Shown: positions 11,620 to 48,280 of the stretch, one piece after another
Position numbering within the stretch: position 1 is the stretch's first letter
How the letters are laid out: every line of letters starts with the position of its first letter
Origin: Ascidia mentula
Taxonomy: Eukaryota; Chordata; Ascidiacea; Phlebobranchia; Ascidiidae
Length of the DNA: 64,000 bases
Assembly: GCA_947561715.1 (NCBI GenBank)
Contig: OX387201.1
Coordinates: 9,810,001-9,874,000 of the forward strand
Reading direction: 5' to 3'
The notes under the pieces: model-generated
What the model saw: only the letters and a program-made list of their open reading frames with translations
Databases searched by the model: none
What the model was told of the DNA's origin: nothing
Position numbers and translations under genes: made by a program

Positions 11620-13430
11620 CTGGGGCGGCATTATGAGCACTTGCTCGCTCGCTAAGTTAACGAGCTCGGCTAAAATAATTTTTAGCGATGTTGAAGAACC
11701 GGTTGCATTCACATGTTCAACTATGGATGACAGCCTTTTTGAAATAATTGACGAACCAGTGAGCCCTGCATCATCACACTCCGAAGCATCATTACAACCC
11801 AAAGCAAAGCGCCACCGTCGTGATCCAGAATAGGACATAGTTGACATACAAAAGGAAATTTATGTCCAAATATCAAACATAGCTATAATTCAACAACTTC
11901 ACAGTTGATGATTAGAACTAATTTGCATTTTTAACAATTTTTGCTTTCTGCATGTGTTTTTCAATTTTCTTTTATTCACTGCTGGTTTTTAATTAAAGGC
12001 CCAAATCTGTCAGGGTTTTTATTCATTCTTGTTCACTGCTTTTTATTGCCCGTTTCATATTCTTCACTGTTCTTTTTTAACTACCTTATCACTTTCATAT
12101 TCGATCAGTGTTCTGTTACCTACTTTTCAAGTTCATTTTCTGTGCAGCCACTTTTCAATAAACAAACACAAATACATTTCACAAACATCACTTTATTGGA
12201 ATGTAGAAACAATTGAATCTCTCACAGTACTACCTTGCAAGTCATGAATTTCATTTGTTGTGGTGGTGTCTAGTAGTGAATCTATGTCAGCATTTGCTGG
12301 CAGTGGTTGAGGCAGTGGCACATTGTGAAGGCGACAAATATTGTGCAGAATGAAACAACACATTGTAATTTTACAAACTTCATCTCTGTTTTAAAACACC
12401 AAATGCCCTAAACAAAAAAGCTTTATTATTATTTATGTTAATGTTATGAGAAGCAAGTGTAACTTACTTCTCTATAGTTGACCTTGTTTGTTCGTGAGCC
12501 TTATTATACTTCTGTTGTGAAGGGGTAGTTGGATGGCTAAGAGGTGTCATTAACCAAGGTTTTAATGGATAACCACTGTCACCCAGCAAAATGTCATCGT
12601 GATATTTTCAACTCTCAAACTCCTGGTACACATTTGATTGTCGCATAATGAATGAATCATGACATGAGCCAGGCCACTTGCATACCACATCCAGAAACAC
12701 CATATTGGCGTCACATATAGCCTGCAACAATAATTTGAAGTCAAAACCAATTTATGACAAGGGAAAAGTATGCAACTTGCCTGCAAATCGATGGAATGGT
12801 AAACCTTTCTGTTGACAAAGAGATGTTCTTCCTCACTTGGTGCAATTATGGGAATATGTGTTCCATCAATGGCCCCTATGACGCCAGGAAACCGTGCAAT
12901 TGAGTAAAATTTTTGCTTTATCATTGTTGAAGACACCCTGTTTGGCATGTGGATGAATTGATGTTGTTTTGAAATCAAACTATCCATAAATCGACTTGGT
13001 ACTATGCTGACAGTTGGTTGTGAAACATTAATATTGTAACAAAACTTGTTCTTCCACTGTAAGACATCTTTTACTGGCATTCTTTGGGTTTTAATCTTGG
13101 TGCAAGTGGTTGCACAAATCCATTATCACAGCTTTACGCATTCGACATTCTGAAATTAATTCAAGGGATTTTGTCTTACATTTTTTCGTTTGTATGAGCG
13201 TTTAGCGGCAAAATAGACAGCCATTATTAATTGCTGATGCAGCTGTACGGCTTTGTCCGGAATAATTTGGCGTTAGCGAGTGGTCTAAGCTCCTCGCTAC
13301 TTAGCGAGGAGTTTAGCGAGGCCCGATTAGCGAGACGGCAGTTCGTAATACCAAATCTCGACTTAACGAGGTCGTGCGTCAATACCGAGCTCGCTAAACT
13401 TAGCGAGATGTGTTCGTAATGCCGCCCCAG
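11620..13430. mobile_element. PIF/Harbinger-type DNA transposon, degenerate
   Basis: Terminal inverted repeats begin CTGGGGCGGCATTA at 11620 and end with the reverse complement at 13430; the first 15 or so bases match with few changes. Inside both ends lie copies of the octamer TTAGCGAG or its complement (11648-11655, variant at 11657-11664, then 13273, 13301, 13313, 13327, 13390 and 13400), which look like subterminal transposase-binding repeats. The interior carries a broken Harbinger transposase on the minus strand. I do not see a clear 3-bp target duplication at either possible boundary, consistent with age or a slightly different end. Confidence 0.85.
12193..13145 (-). pseudogene. Harbinger (HARBI1-like) transposase remnant
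   Basis: Conserved blocks follow in order: VSQPTVS, FPGVIGAIDGTHIPI (first catalytic Asp), DANMVFLDVVCKWPGSCHDS (second), [30 protein letters not shown] and the C-terminal CCFILHNICR. These blocks are typical of the DDE nuclease of PIF/Harbinger elements. It is broken: an in-frame TGA lies between the second Asp block and the LLGDSGYP block, a deletion with frame change follows GVLKQR, and the N-terminal part is disrupted before VSQPTVS. Two introns remain visible, one with a CAG/GCAAGT (GC-AG) donor. The last exon ends at 12193, overlapping an AATAAA. It cannot encode an intact protein as read. Confidence 0.85.
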
Positions 13431-14781
13431 TGCTATTAATAGTCGAGTACTGACGTACGGCGGTGGGTGAAACAACGGAGAAAAAACTTACCATCCCACA
13501 CAGATCCATTGAAAGTCAGTTAGGGCAGGGCGAGCACAAAGCCATATCGACATAACTCAATGACCTTACATGAGGGTCGTACGTGTCTGGGCAGCAATTC
13601 GTTATAGAACATAGTATAAACGTGACCACAAGTCGAAGCAACACCCTGCCGATGTGCTAGTGACACCAACACAGAATACTGTATATACCATACGCTGTAA
13701 CAGCATAGGCGGACTAGTTGGTATGCGCTTGCGTCACATCATTGTTTGGAGGGATTATTTCAAATCCAGCGCTTTGTTTCGTGTTGTCGCGCTGAATTCG
13801 CTCTTGGACAGTTCAGTTTGCCTGGTAGTTCTTTTTCATACAGCTTGGGCAAACAAAAGCTGTCAGGCAAGCGAAGTTCATGTCTGTTTGCTGTGTAAGT
13901 AGAATATTAGCTAGCTGCTTTTTCAGTGGAATACAAATGTGTTTTGGTCGCATTGAAAAGCGCTTTCTTAGTATATCCCTTTAAAATCGTTGCTGCTTAT
14001 AACGATGAAGACGCGGCCCAGTATAGTTTCAAGCATATTGACCTCTGGTAAAACGTAAGAGTTACCACAGAGCAGAGTGCAATAAAATGGGAATGTTTTG
14101 TTCTTTTCACCGAGCAAATGACGTTTACGAGACTGGAAACGAAAAACGAGGCAATTTGAGTGTGGTTCCATGCCATTGTGTCTCACTCTTGTGTAAACAA
14201 CGTCAAACTGGCGTTTAAGGCGCAGTTCTTTCAATAGATGCCTCCTGTAGACTGTACATTGAATTTAGGTTTCTCCCAGTAACTTTGCTTTCAGAGTTTT
14301 GTTTATTGGCACAATCTGTTGTCAGTTCGTGAGGTTATATTTAAAACGGTGGTTGTCAGCTGATTGAAGACAGGCGCAGTGTTGCTATTTGATGCCAGCC
14401 ATATGTTTAGCGATCATTATAGCTTGGTGTATCATTCAGTTATCGCAAGCTGTTGTCGATAGGGCAGATGGTAAACGTTGCTTTGCGCTGGACTACTACA
14501 AGCCTTGGCATGCTTCTGCATAATTAAACCAAACAATCGATTTGGGTCACTTCCTTTTGGTGCTACTGGCATGCACAGGGCGGCGAAGTGGCGAGTCGCC
14601 TTCGTGGAAAATGCAAACAGCCTGCAGGCATTGTACAAGAACAGACGAGAGACGATGGCGTGAAAAGTAATATGGATGTAACAGTCCTTGTCATTCTTTC
14701 TCAGGCGTATGTAGGTGCAGTATCGCTCAGTGGGTTAGGCATATATGATGTGAAATTTGAACAACGCTGTTCCCCGAAACC
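13431..14781. other. intergenic with duplicated promoter-proximal segment
   Basis: No gene recognised. From about 14570 to the ATG at 14782 the sequence parallels 10140-10390 upstream of the truncated copy, including the shared string CAGTGGGTTAGGCATATATG. This is therefore probably the conserved promoter/5' UTR of the family. Confidence 0.5.
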
Positions 14782-16246
14782 ATGGATACCAACGAAAACA
14801 ACAACAGCAATGTGCCGACAACAACGGACGATCGGGAAAATCGCGAGCCTGTGAACACAAGGCAAACCAGTAACACCAATGCTGATGAAAATAACCACCG
14901 GAGACGAACCAGAACGTCATCGTTGTCCATGGGTTCACGAGTCCGCAAGATAATAAGCTGTAACAACAGCCAGGAGAAGCTTGCCAAGGCATGCTGCACG
15001 TGTGGAATCGTATGTATAGCTGCCGGCGGAGGACTTATACTCGTTTACATAATGGGGATGTACACCAACTTCTTTGGCGACCTCGCTAATCTCAGCGCCT
15101 TGTCAGTTCCAGGATTCTGTTTCTTTTTCGTTGGTGAGTGGGATTTGATGGTAGACCAGCATTCTTAAGCTTGATGTATGCAATGTGTTATAAACCAAGG
15201 GTTAATAATTATTTAACGAAATAAACCTTAATGCGAATTGTCAAAAACACGCAACACGCGCCATGTCTTTCTATAGGTGAAAAAGAGATCGATTTTTCGG
15301 ACAAAAATATTTGGCTTTTCTACTTTCCACAGGAAGGCAGACGAAATTAGTCTGAGATAATATTAACACAGATTGGGGACAGTGTGTTCGCTTTCATTTC
15401 GAAAAAGAATTTTAACCAAAATATGGGCAATAGATATTGGATGTATTTTTCAACCGAACATATTTTACGCGGATTGCTAAAAATACCTGCGTGGGAAACA
15501 TTTTTTAACAAAGAGTGTGTGGAAAGATTTAATCATGTAAAGCAAATAGCTGAGCATTGTGATGCCAGTCATTGTGCTACTCTCACTGCCTTCCTCAAAG
15601 TAGAGTCATTGGGTTTCGGTGTAAGGCAGGGAAAAAAATCTTTGTTGAAACTTTAGCATTACCAACTTTATATCGCTGAAAAACACAGTACATTGACACG
15701 ATTTGTTCTGACTTTCATTCACAAGTGTATTTGCCTTTAGCAATTACGAGTACGTGATAACAATGGGGACCTGAATTATTTGCACTACGCAGCATACAGA
15801 CTAAATGTAGATATTTTTCCCACCTCACAGGGTTGATTTCGGCCGTTTTCGGTATCATGTTCTGCTGGGGATGCCCACAACGAAGCGGGCGGCGTGGAAG
15901 AATGAACGAAAGAGAGCTTAATGAAGCAGGGTTCGGTTTGCCCGGCTTCGCGGACTCAAATGGTTATTTTAACCGTGGTCTTGTCCTGGATCCGCCTCCG
16001 GCATACAACGACATTCTGTCTTCAAGCACAAGTAGTAACTCGGCTACGGTTGGGTGCGTAATCCCAATGGAGGAAATCTCAGTGCCTTCCATGGAAGGAA
16101 CAAGCTACCAACACCCGCCTGCTTACGTAGACGCTGTTAAAGCGAAGTCGGAGAAAAAGTCCGAAGATGTTCAAGTGGAAACGGATGACTTTGCGCCACC
16201 GGCGTACGAGGAGCGCGTCTCCGAAACCTCAGAACAAGACTGTTAG
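14782..16246 (+). CDS. two-membrane-span protein with three PPxY motifs, 2 exons
   Basis: Exons 14782-15133 and 15831-16246 join in phase 1 (GTGAGT donor, CACAG acceptor), total 768 nt, 255 aa. About 70 polar Asn/Thr/Arg-rich residues precede helix 1 (CCTCGIVCIAAGGGLILVYI), a short loop with NLS follows, and helix 2 spans the junction (VPGFCFFFVGGLISAVFGIMF). The cytosolic tail holds PPPAYNDI, PPAYVDA and PPAYEER. Three PPxY motifs predict recruitment of WW-domain proteins such as NEDD4-type ligases. It is the complete member of the local tandem family: the truncated copy at 10390 shares its N-terminus, and the 8300 gene shares its architecture. Sequence divergence is concentrated in the tail. 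Confidence 0.72.
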
Positions 16247-16685
16247 CGTTACTGTTTTTTGTAATTAAATTTTGACTGGCGTAAAAAGGTACTGGACCTT
16301 GTACTAAAAGTATCGAAGTAAAAAATATGCAATCATTAAGTGCCGTTCCACTTTTGAAACATGCACTGAGCGCTAATGCTGAAGGCGCGTAGCTTGCATT
16401 TGCCTCTTTATCTATTCTCTATTTTATCGTTTTTTTTTATTCAGTTTCGTTGGTGCTTAGTGTTTATGTGGCTGATGTCCGAAATGTCTTCAACTTTTTT
16501 TGACCGTATCTGCTAGAGCATTTGCCTATGCCCCTTTGAATTTGTAAGAAATATATATTCAAGCATAATCTGTTATTACCAGGCTTTAGACAGGTGGGAA
16601 AAAGTTATGTTTCTAACATTTGAAACTCGTTGCTAGGGTCAAACTAATGCTATACAGTCGTAAACATCAGAATTGAGATAAGATC

Positions 16686-16691
16686 AATAAA
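16686..16691 (+). terminator. poly(A) signal for the PPxY gene (candidate)
   Basis: AATAAA 440 nt after the stop at 16246, on the plus strand. Confidence 0.4.
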
Positions 16692-16737
16692 CTACAATGA
16701 ACGCCAAGAGCTTGAGAAGCATTTGGACATGAGTGTG

Positions 16738-16743
16738 TTTATT
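16738..16743 (-). terminator. distal CHD1 poly(A) signal (candidate)
   Basis: AATAAA on the minus strand about 450 nt beyond the distal CHD1 stop at 17191. Confidence 0.4.
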
Positions 16744-17190
16744 TTGCGCCTCAAACCTTAACATCGAGTGCAACACCGTGATACGGCGAGACGCTTGCAG
16801 AGATACATAACAGTGGAATCCTGTACCAGGCGTGTCGCAAGACACATGTACTTGTATGAATGAAACCGAAAACCTGCTTTCCAACTCGTCTTAATGGAAG
16901 TAATGGCAGCACACGAAGTTTTTGCAACCTAATCTTCCACACATATGGGGTAAGCAAAAATGTCTAACTGAAAGTTTTTAAGGCAACGTTAACAGTACCA
17001 AACAATTGCAGCCTCTGTCCACAAGCGCGCAGCAAGGTGTTTTAACAAGTTAAAGTATGGTGGCTTCATCCAATAGCAGCAGCACTACAGACATCCCCAC
17101 AGAAATTCGCCCTGTCATGGCAGACGAAACGCCTACGGCGATCACGTGAAGTCACGTGCTCGCGCTCAATCGCAATCCAATCGCACGATT

Positions 17191-41593
<24,403 letters not shown>

Positions 41594-41606
41594 TTGTGAA
41601 GTTGAT
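41594..41606 (-). promoter_or_regulatory. candidate splice acceptor 13 nt before the CHD1 ATG
   Basis: TTTGCCCACAG (AG at 41608-41607) immediately precedes the short leader of CHD1. It is either the 3' end of a 5' UTR intron or a spliced-leader trans-splice site. No upstream partner exon is evident. Confidence 0.4.
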
Positions 41607-44256
41607 CTGTGGGCAAATGGTTCAGAGGGGACCTTCATTAAAGGACATAAATACACTACTTTACAACCAGTTGAATATTCGTTCATATACCCACCTGCAA
41701 CATTAAGAGCTAAGGTCACCAATCAATCCCTGGTTTACCAAAAATTGTTAGTGCTGGCACAAAACTGTAATCTGCACATCTGATTTAAGAAATAGGCAAT
41801 TGTTGCTTTTTGTAAGTAAACATGCATTGTCTTTTTAAGCAGATAAACACAAGCCATATTCAAGACCATGTATACCAGTGCACACCAACTCATGCTATCC
41901 CTTCATCTGTGTCATGTGCTTGTTTTAAAAAACTTTTAAATCATTCTATTTTTCCTGGGGTTACTTTCTGGGGTATATTTGTCTGCAACCTTACTTCTAA
42001 TCATACCTCAAAATACAAAAATTTCCAGCATAACTTGCAAGTATTAAAGTTAGGCAAAAGTTTGAAGTCTTTTAAATGTTTCTTATCTAACAACTGCTGA
42101 AAAGGGCTGACACAAGCAAGTTACTACTATTATTACTACTTCATAGAAATGCTGTTTGAAGTAGATAACCAGGAAGTACTGAATAAGTTTGTTAAGTTGT
42201 ACATTAAGTTGCTATAACAGCCACAAAAATTATGTAAACATTCCAGACTAACTTGGATTTGTTTTTAGTATCTTTTTTAGTTCCCTGTTGCTTTGTAGTT
42301 TCATAAAATGTCGAATAACACTTGCTCATGAAACTGTTAGAAAAAAGATACAAACAAACAATAAAAACAAGTAAAACATGGTTAGGTCGTGATGTGGCTT
42401 GTATGTACACCAAACAAAACATGATGTTCTTGTTGCATTTTAAGATATTTCCCTTTGTTCTTTTTAGGGTGTGGTCAAGGTCAAACTTTTGCAGACAAGC
42501 AAACATGATCTTATATGAAAATAGAGTGTTTTTACTACCATACAACAAAAATACAGCAATGTAAACACTTTTTTATAAATTCAAACCACCATAGTTCGAC
42601 GTTAAACTGTAAGTGTCTTTGTGTGTAACACTTGCCAAAAGAGTCATTTTTGGATGTCTGTGCGAGTGCACGTGTATGTACAACGCTTCATTGTCGCTAT
42701 AACAACTTAAACTGTCCAAAACAAACTATATTATCGTAAAAAAAACACTCAACACAGCCAACTGCACAAGCCTTTGCTGTTGATCAGCACATTGCCGCGG
42801 TCGTAGGAAATCGAAGCTTCGCAACAGGCCGGATACCATACGATAATATTTCACAGCTGTCCTGTTTTAAAAAAACTTCGGGGGATCGTATAGCAAAACA
42901 ATTCCTGCAAACATACTACTTTCCGTTTAGACATGCATTAATTGGCACTGTGATGAGCATGTGTTGTTTAGTTATAGATTATTTTGTGTTACCTTGAATG
43001 AAAGGAGGAGAAAATACGCGGAAATGTGATGTGCAAAAAAATACAGCGTTATGTTCGCAGTTCTAATAATACATGGAAATTGGAACTTGTCTTGTTCGGT
43101 TATACCGAATGGTTTATTGTGAGCACTAGATACATGTAATCACAATATATTAGTTAATTTACTCCATTTTTTTGCGACGTAGGCTAATTTGTCAACCATA
43201 GATTTAAATCGAACAAAGCTGGTATGGGCCTATTTTAGCAAAGAAGAAACTTTAATCACAGAATTCCGACTCTACATGCGATTTGCCTCCATTCAAAAAA
43301 AACTTTAAAACAACAATACACACCAAGAGCCTTGCGCTGCACAGTTTTAAACGCGGATTTATTATTTTTCAAAATATTGTTCAGAAAAATATGCATTTTT
43401 GTTTGTAAGTAGCAATACTAGTACAACTTAAAATGCCGTTTGGTGCCGCACTAGAGCAGGAGCGCTTTGTGATAAAAAAATTAGAACTCTAGGTCTATAG
43501 TCCGTACCAGGACGGCAAACAACCTTATACCTTAAACAAATAAGTGTGTTTTAAAGTAAGGCGAACCTGAACTTAAAATTTTTTTGTGACAAATAGGCCT
43601 ACAGAATCGCAAGTTGATCCAATTCAAGGCGTCTTTAGTGAGCAAGAATCAAACATGAAACAATCAAACAGTGGTTCCAAACTGATATTCCATGGGCAAA
43701 GACAATATGACGCTTTATTTGTTTTTGAAACAAGAATCGATTACGGTGAACTTTTAATTTGTTTCGATAGAGTAAGTTTGGAAAATTATTATCGGTTGCC
43801 TTTTATCTACCAAACCCGAGCATTTGTTCCTAACCTGGCATAATGTTTGAGTTTCGATTGTGTGGCTTGATGAACCCCGTTTTTACCACGCGCGGAGGCT
43901 AATCTGCAGGTTATGGTCAAACTGATTTCTGTTGTGGTTTTTGCATTCCAGGAAAAGTGATACTTTATTGACAAAAATATTAAACAATCAACAAAAAACA
44001 ATAGGTATTGTTGAAAAACACAACCACGCTCGAAGACAGAAATGATCATTCACGTGTTTTACTTTTTTGTTCAAAATTCATTATGCGAAAACACAATGGT
44101 TTATTTTTCCGAATAAATTTTATCGCTCCAGTAATAATGTTTTTTTTTCTTTCCACCACTAGTGTTTTAACGACCTCTTTAGTTTTGGAATAAATTTCAA
44201 CATGGCTACAACAGCAAAGGGGCGACGGCAGAAAAAGTTCGTGGTAGTGAACGTAC
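41594..44256. other. intergenic, CHD1 promoter region
   Basis: Very AT-rich. It lies upstream of CHD1 and downstream of the first CUB/EGF receptor on the same strand. No homologous frame, RNA gene or clear core promoter motif was found. Confidence 0.4.
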
Positions 44257-47200
44257 TCAAGATAAGTAACCAGAACTGAAGGAATGTAGGTCCACGCTAG
44301 CTCTGGCTGATATACAATTCACTTCCCCAGATTTCTGTTTATGGCTGGGTTCCTTATTTAACTCAATATTTTCGGAGGTCATGTGATGTAACCGATCCAA
44401 AAGAGACCAAGGGCTGCAAAATTAAAAAAAACGTCTTTTTAGCTGTTATTTTTTTGTCCTAAAAACACCAAAAGGGAAAAATTAAGGAAGTTTAAACCCT
44501 AATTCAAGATTCCACTAAGCGATTACAAATAACCTTTTAGGTTAATAAATGTTTAAAATTTAAAAAATTTTGTTTTTAGACCGTAAGTAACTTACCTTTT
44601 GTATGCCAGGTAGGAAACCAGGACAACCACGTTGACTGTTACGAGAGAACCCAAACCTATCATCGCTTGTACCCAGGGACTGATACCAGTTTTTACAGCT
44701 GCACTAGTTCCATTTTCTGAAAATGATACTTTTTATTTTTTTTAAACATCGTCTCAGCATGTTTGGAGTTAAATTTGCCGTAGAAATTTTTTTAAACATG
44801 AGGAGTGCTAGTTTATTCCAGGGAATTAGTTCAAAACAAAATTGTACCTTAGAAGAGCGTGTTAAAATTTACGTAAAATGTCCGCCCTCTTTTATATACC
44901 CACGTACCTATGCAATCCGGCATTTCAATAGACCAGCTTCCATCATTTTTGCATTTTGCCACACTGTCCCCAACTAAAATGTAATTATCAACACAGGAGT
45001 ATTGTAGAATGGTATCGAAATTGAAACGTCGATCTTTGTTTAAGTAGGGAATACCTGGGTTTCCGCAACCAGTTTCTGAAAAGGATTGATTAGTTACACT
45101 GGCTGGAATACCTCCGTAGGTAAATGTCTACAGTACTCACTAATTTCGCATTCTCTCCCTTCGTATCCCGAAGCACAAATGCATTCCCACTTAAAATCAG
45201 GTTTGGGAATACAGGTGGCACCGTGTAAGCAAGGTCCTGGCTGGCAAGGAGGACTTTTCTCTGCGTACAAGATAGTAACGACTCAATTGTATTATTTATT
45301 GCTGGTGGTGCCAGGTATATCACTTACATTACGGGGCAAACTTATTGATCAAACTTCTATCAAGGATAGCAACCCAAAAATGAAAGTATATCAGTAAAGC
45401 GACTATAATGGAAAATTAAATTTAACAAAATCAGAAACCAAACATCAGCAAAGCATCCAAATACAAAAAAACTACACCGGAAAAGGGCGTTTTCATTCCT
45501 AAAGGTTTCTTACTTTAGTTTCCTCACCCTGTTCGCAGTTTTGTCCTTCCCACCTGGCTGGACAGAGACAAGTATAAGCATTTGGCACGTCTTCTGTTTG
45601 CTGGCACACCCCTTCGTTTTTGCATGGAGATGAATCGCACTCGTTGATGTCGATGTCACACTTTTCGCCCGTGTAACTAAAACACGAAAATAATTGGTGA
45701 CGTAGATCAGGATTTCTCAAACTTTTAGTCTGGACACCTCTTAATTTGCATCGTTTAATTTGTTTGCGACACACCAAACTTTTAAGTCAGTTTAAGTTTT
45801 AAATGAAGTTATATGACGAAGCATCAACAGCATTTTAACGCGAAGTAAAGTCCTTCAACCATGGTTGAACAAGTAATTTTATTTCGGGTTTGAATCTGAA
45901 TGTCTGATAAACACACCCAGCTATTCATCTACAGCGTTTGGGTTCGGACTGTGTTTGTTCTACATGTGTGTTACGAAGAAAAATGACGAAAACAAGTGCA
46001 GTGGTAGCACACAAGCGCTTGTAATTTAGGTTCTCATGCTATTTATGCAGCTCATAAAAAAAACATTTCAAAATAAAACAAATTAGTTGGAAGGTTGGGA
46101 AATCCAAGCTAAAAATGTATGTATTGATAAAGTTTTAAATTGGGGCGTACCCTGGATAGCAAGTACACAGCGGTGTAATCAGATCCGGTCCTGGTTCACA
46201 ATCTCCATGCGCGCAAGGCTGACCTCGGCACGGATCGAAGTCGTCTTGCTCTGCAGATGATATAAAGTCACCCTATAAGATTATCAGCAACCACAAAAAT
46301 GCAATAAAAAAAAGCGCTTAGGGTAGGAGTTTACAACACAAAATGGCACGCGTGCCGAATTGGTTTAAAAATGGAACGCGGGATGATTTCCACCAACACG
46401 ATGTGATTTTTGATCCAAAAACGTCTTAGCAAGCTATTTTTCAAACAGGTTTTAAGATATCACCTTCCAAAAATAGGTCACACAAATGTTTGGAAAACAT
46501 AACAGACAGTCACGCAACAACAATAACACGCATCTCTCGTATATAGCATATACCACCTGTGCATGTATATAGCATATAGCAGTAAAGTCTAATAATAATA
46601 AAAACATTTTACTTTGGTAAACGATACTGAATCCACGGTAGTTGACCGAGTCATCGCTGTGAAAGTGAAGATTAAGCGAACCCATTCCAGCTACTATTCC
46701 ATCGGGAGTGTGGACCCTTGACGACAAAGTGTAACAGTAAAAAATTGCGACCAATTCGTCAAAATCGCCACGACAAGTGTGATTAATAATCTCAGGAGGA
46801 CGACTGGGAACACTCGAGACTGGCGGAAAAACTTAAAGCACTTATTGGGATTAATTCGACGTGTGAAATCTGGCACACAGCCTCACTGATGACTCTCAAA
46901 GGCGATCCGAGCGCCTTTGAGTATGGGATAGAATCGGAAAAATCCGCGTCCGTTTTTTTGGCGCTTAAAGTTGACACAGTTGTTTAGGTTTGTGTCCTAC
47001 CAACCGGATAATCATAACGATGAATAATTGTGTGCGTGAGAGATGGGGGAAGGCAAATATTTTAGCAGGATTACGAGCAAACAATTTTGGTTTTTAACTT
47101 CGCCTTGCGAAACTGGAAATATAACTGGTATATATAATGGTTAATTAATAGTTAATTATTGTAATAAAAATCAAAGGCTTTGTTAGACGTATAGAAACCC

Positions 47201-48280
47201 AAACATACGAATCTTTAAGATGAGTTGTAGGGGTAATGCCCCATAAGACCCCTGGGAAAGCCAATACCATAAACTGCCTTATACTACTCGACCTAGGCAC
47301 ATTGTGTTCATACCCGCAGTATATTCTCGACGATATGGAGGTGATTGTAAGATTCAGATAATCATAATCACATGTGATATTGGAATTATCCTCTCCAGGC
47401 TCGATTGATAGATCATTGAAACGGAGCTGTAACGAAATACAATAAAATTTGATCTATGTTCAGTTTTAGCAGTTTTCTCATCCTGAAAGTGGAACTTAAA
47501 TTATATTCCACTTTTGGGTAAGTGGATCCAAACCATATTAGATTAAACGAAAGTGAGCAAACAAAATTATCCAGGAGGATAGCAGGGCCGAGGGTTAGAA
47601 AAACACTTTACTCCAAACTGACTATCAACTTTCATTTTTAACCCTGTCTGTAACTTTATTACATTAAATGTCGTCATTACATTTGAGATCCTACCCTCAT
47701 AAGAGTGGTATCATGGCCAGGCACCACCCAGTAACAATCTTGGTTGCCCTCGTACTTTTTGTTTCTGTCTTCCTCTGTGGGGTAGTTGGGTGATTTGATG
47801 TAACCCGAATCGGCAGTAAGTGTTCCCCCACAACCATCTGACGTCACTTGTCCATGCACTAAGAAAAAGTGTTATTCGGATCACCCACAATTGAATCTTA
47901 AAATTGAACAATATTTGTGCGTATTATGTGGTCAAGGAGGCAAGATTAAGGGATTGTCTGTCGCCAATTAGTACATGCACCCGTGCATAAACCATATGAT
48001 GGTAGTAGTTTTTGGATTGGTTACTTGTGCTGGTACGTACGAGTAAAAATAAATCAATAAACTGTTCCTTTTTACACAGAGTGTGCGCCAATATTGTTTG
48101 TAAATATATTAGGTACAAACTGTACAATAAAAAACTGCTGCAAGAATGTGCAATTGATAAGTTTGACTTGTTAGTGTGCAATACTTTGTTCGTGCAAGAT
48201 AAAACATTGGAAAATAACTTACCACCAGTTAGACTCGCCAATACCCAAAATGAAAAAACATTTATCATACGTCGGATCAT
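44257..48280 (-). CDS. CUB-EGF-sushi transmembrane receptor, copy 1, 10 exons
   Basis: Exons: 48223-48280, 47695-47858, 47314-47426, 46613-46716, 46151-46250, 45528-45676, 45141-45260, 44908-45075, 44596-44716, 44257-44413; all phases join. Signal peptide (MINVFSFWVLASLTG). CUB domain over exons 2-4 (CGGTLTADSGYIKSPNYP, CDYDYL, SLNLHFHSDDSVNYRGF). Three EGF-like domains: exon 5 into 6, exon 6 (calcium-type DINEC) and exon 7. One sushi/CCP domain (TGCGNPGIPY...GSWSIEMPDC). Transmembrane helix (QAMIGLGSLVTVNVVVLVSYLAY). Tail of about 53 residues, Ser-rich. Type I surface receptor; ligand unknown. It is one of three tandem paralogues with identical intron phases. No named vertebrate orthologue is evident. 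Confidence 0.85.

Larger units (their letters stand above)
16247..17190. other. convergent 3' UTRs
   Basis: The plus-strand PPxY gene and minus-strand CHD1 end facing each other. AATAAA on plus lies at 16686-16691 and on minus at 16743-16738, so the two transcripts may overlap or nearly meet. No coding region seen. Confidence 0.5.

Noticed and set aside
11633..11833. 66-aa plus-strand frame at the left end of the transposon, possibly the Myb-like second Harbinger protein
   Set aside because: Too short, starts inside the TIR, and shows no Myb/SANT helix pattern.
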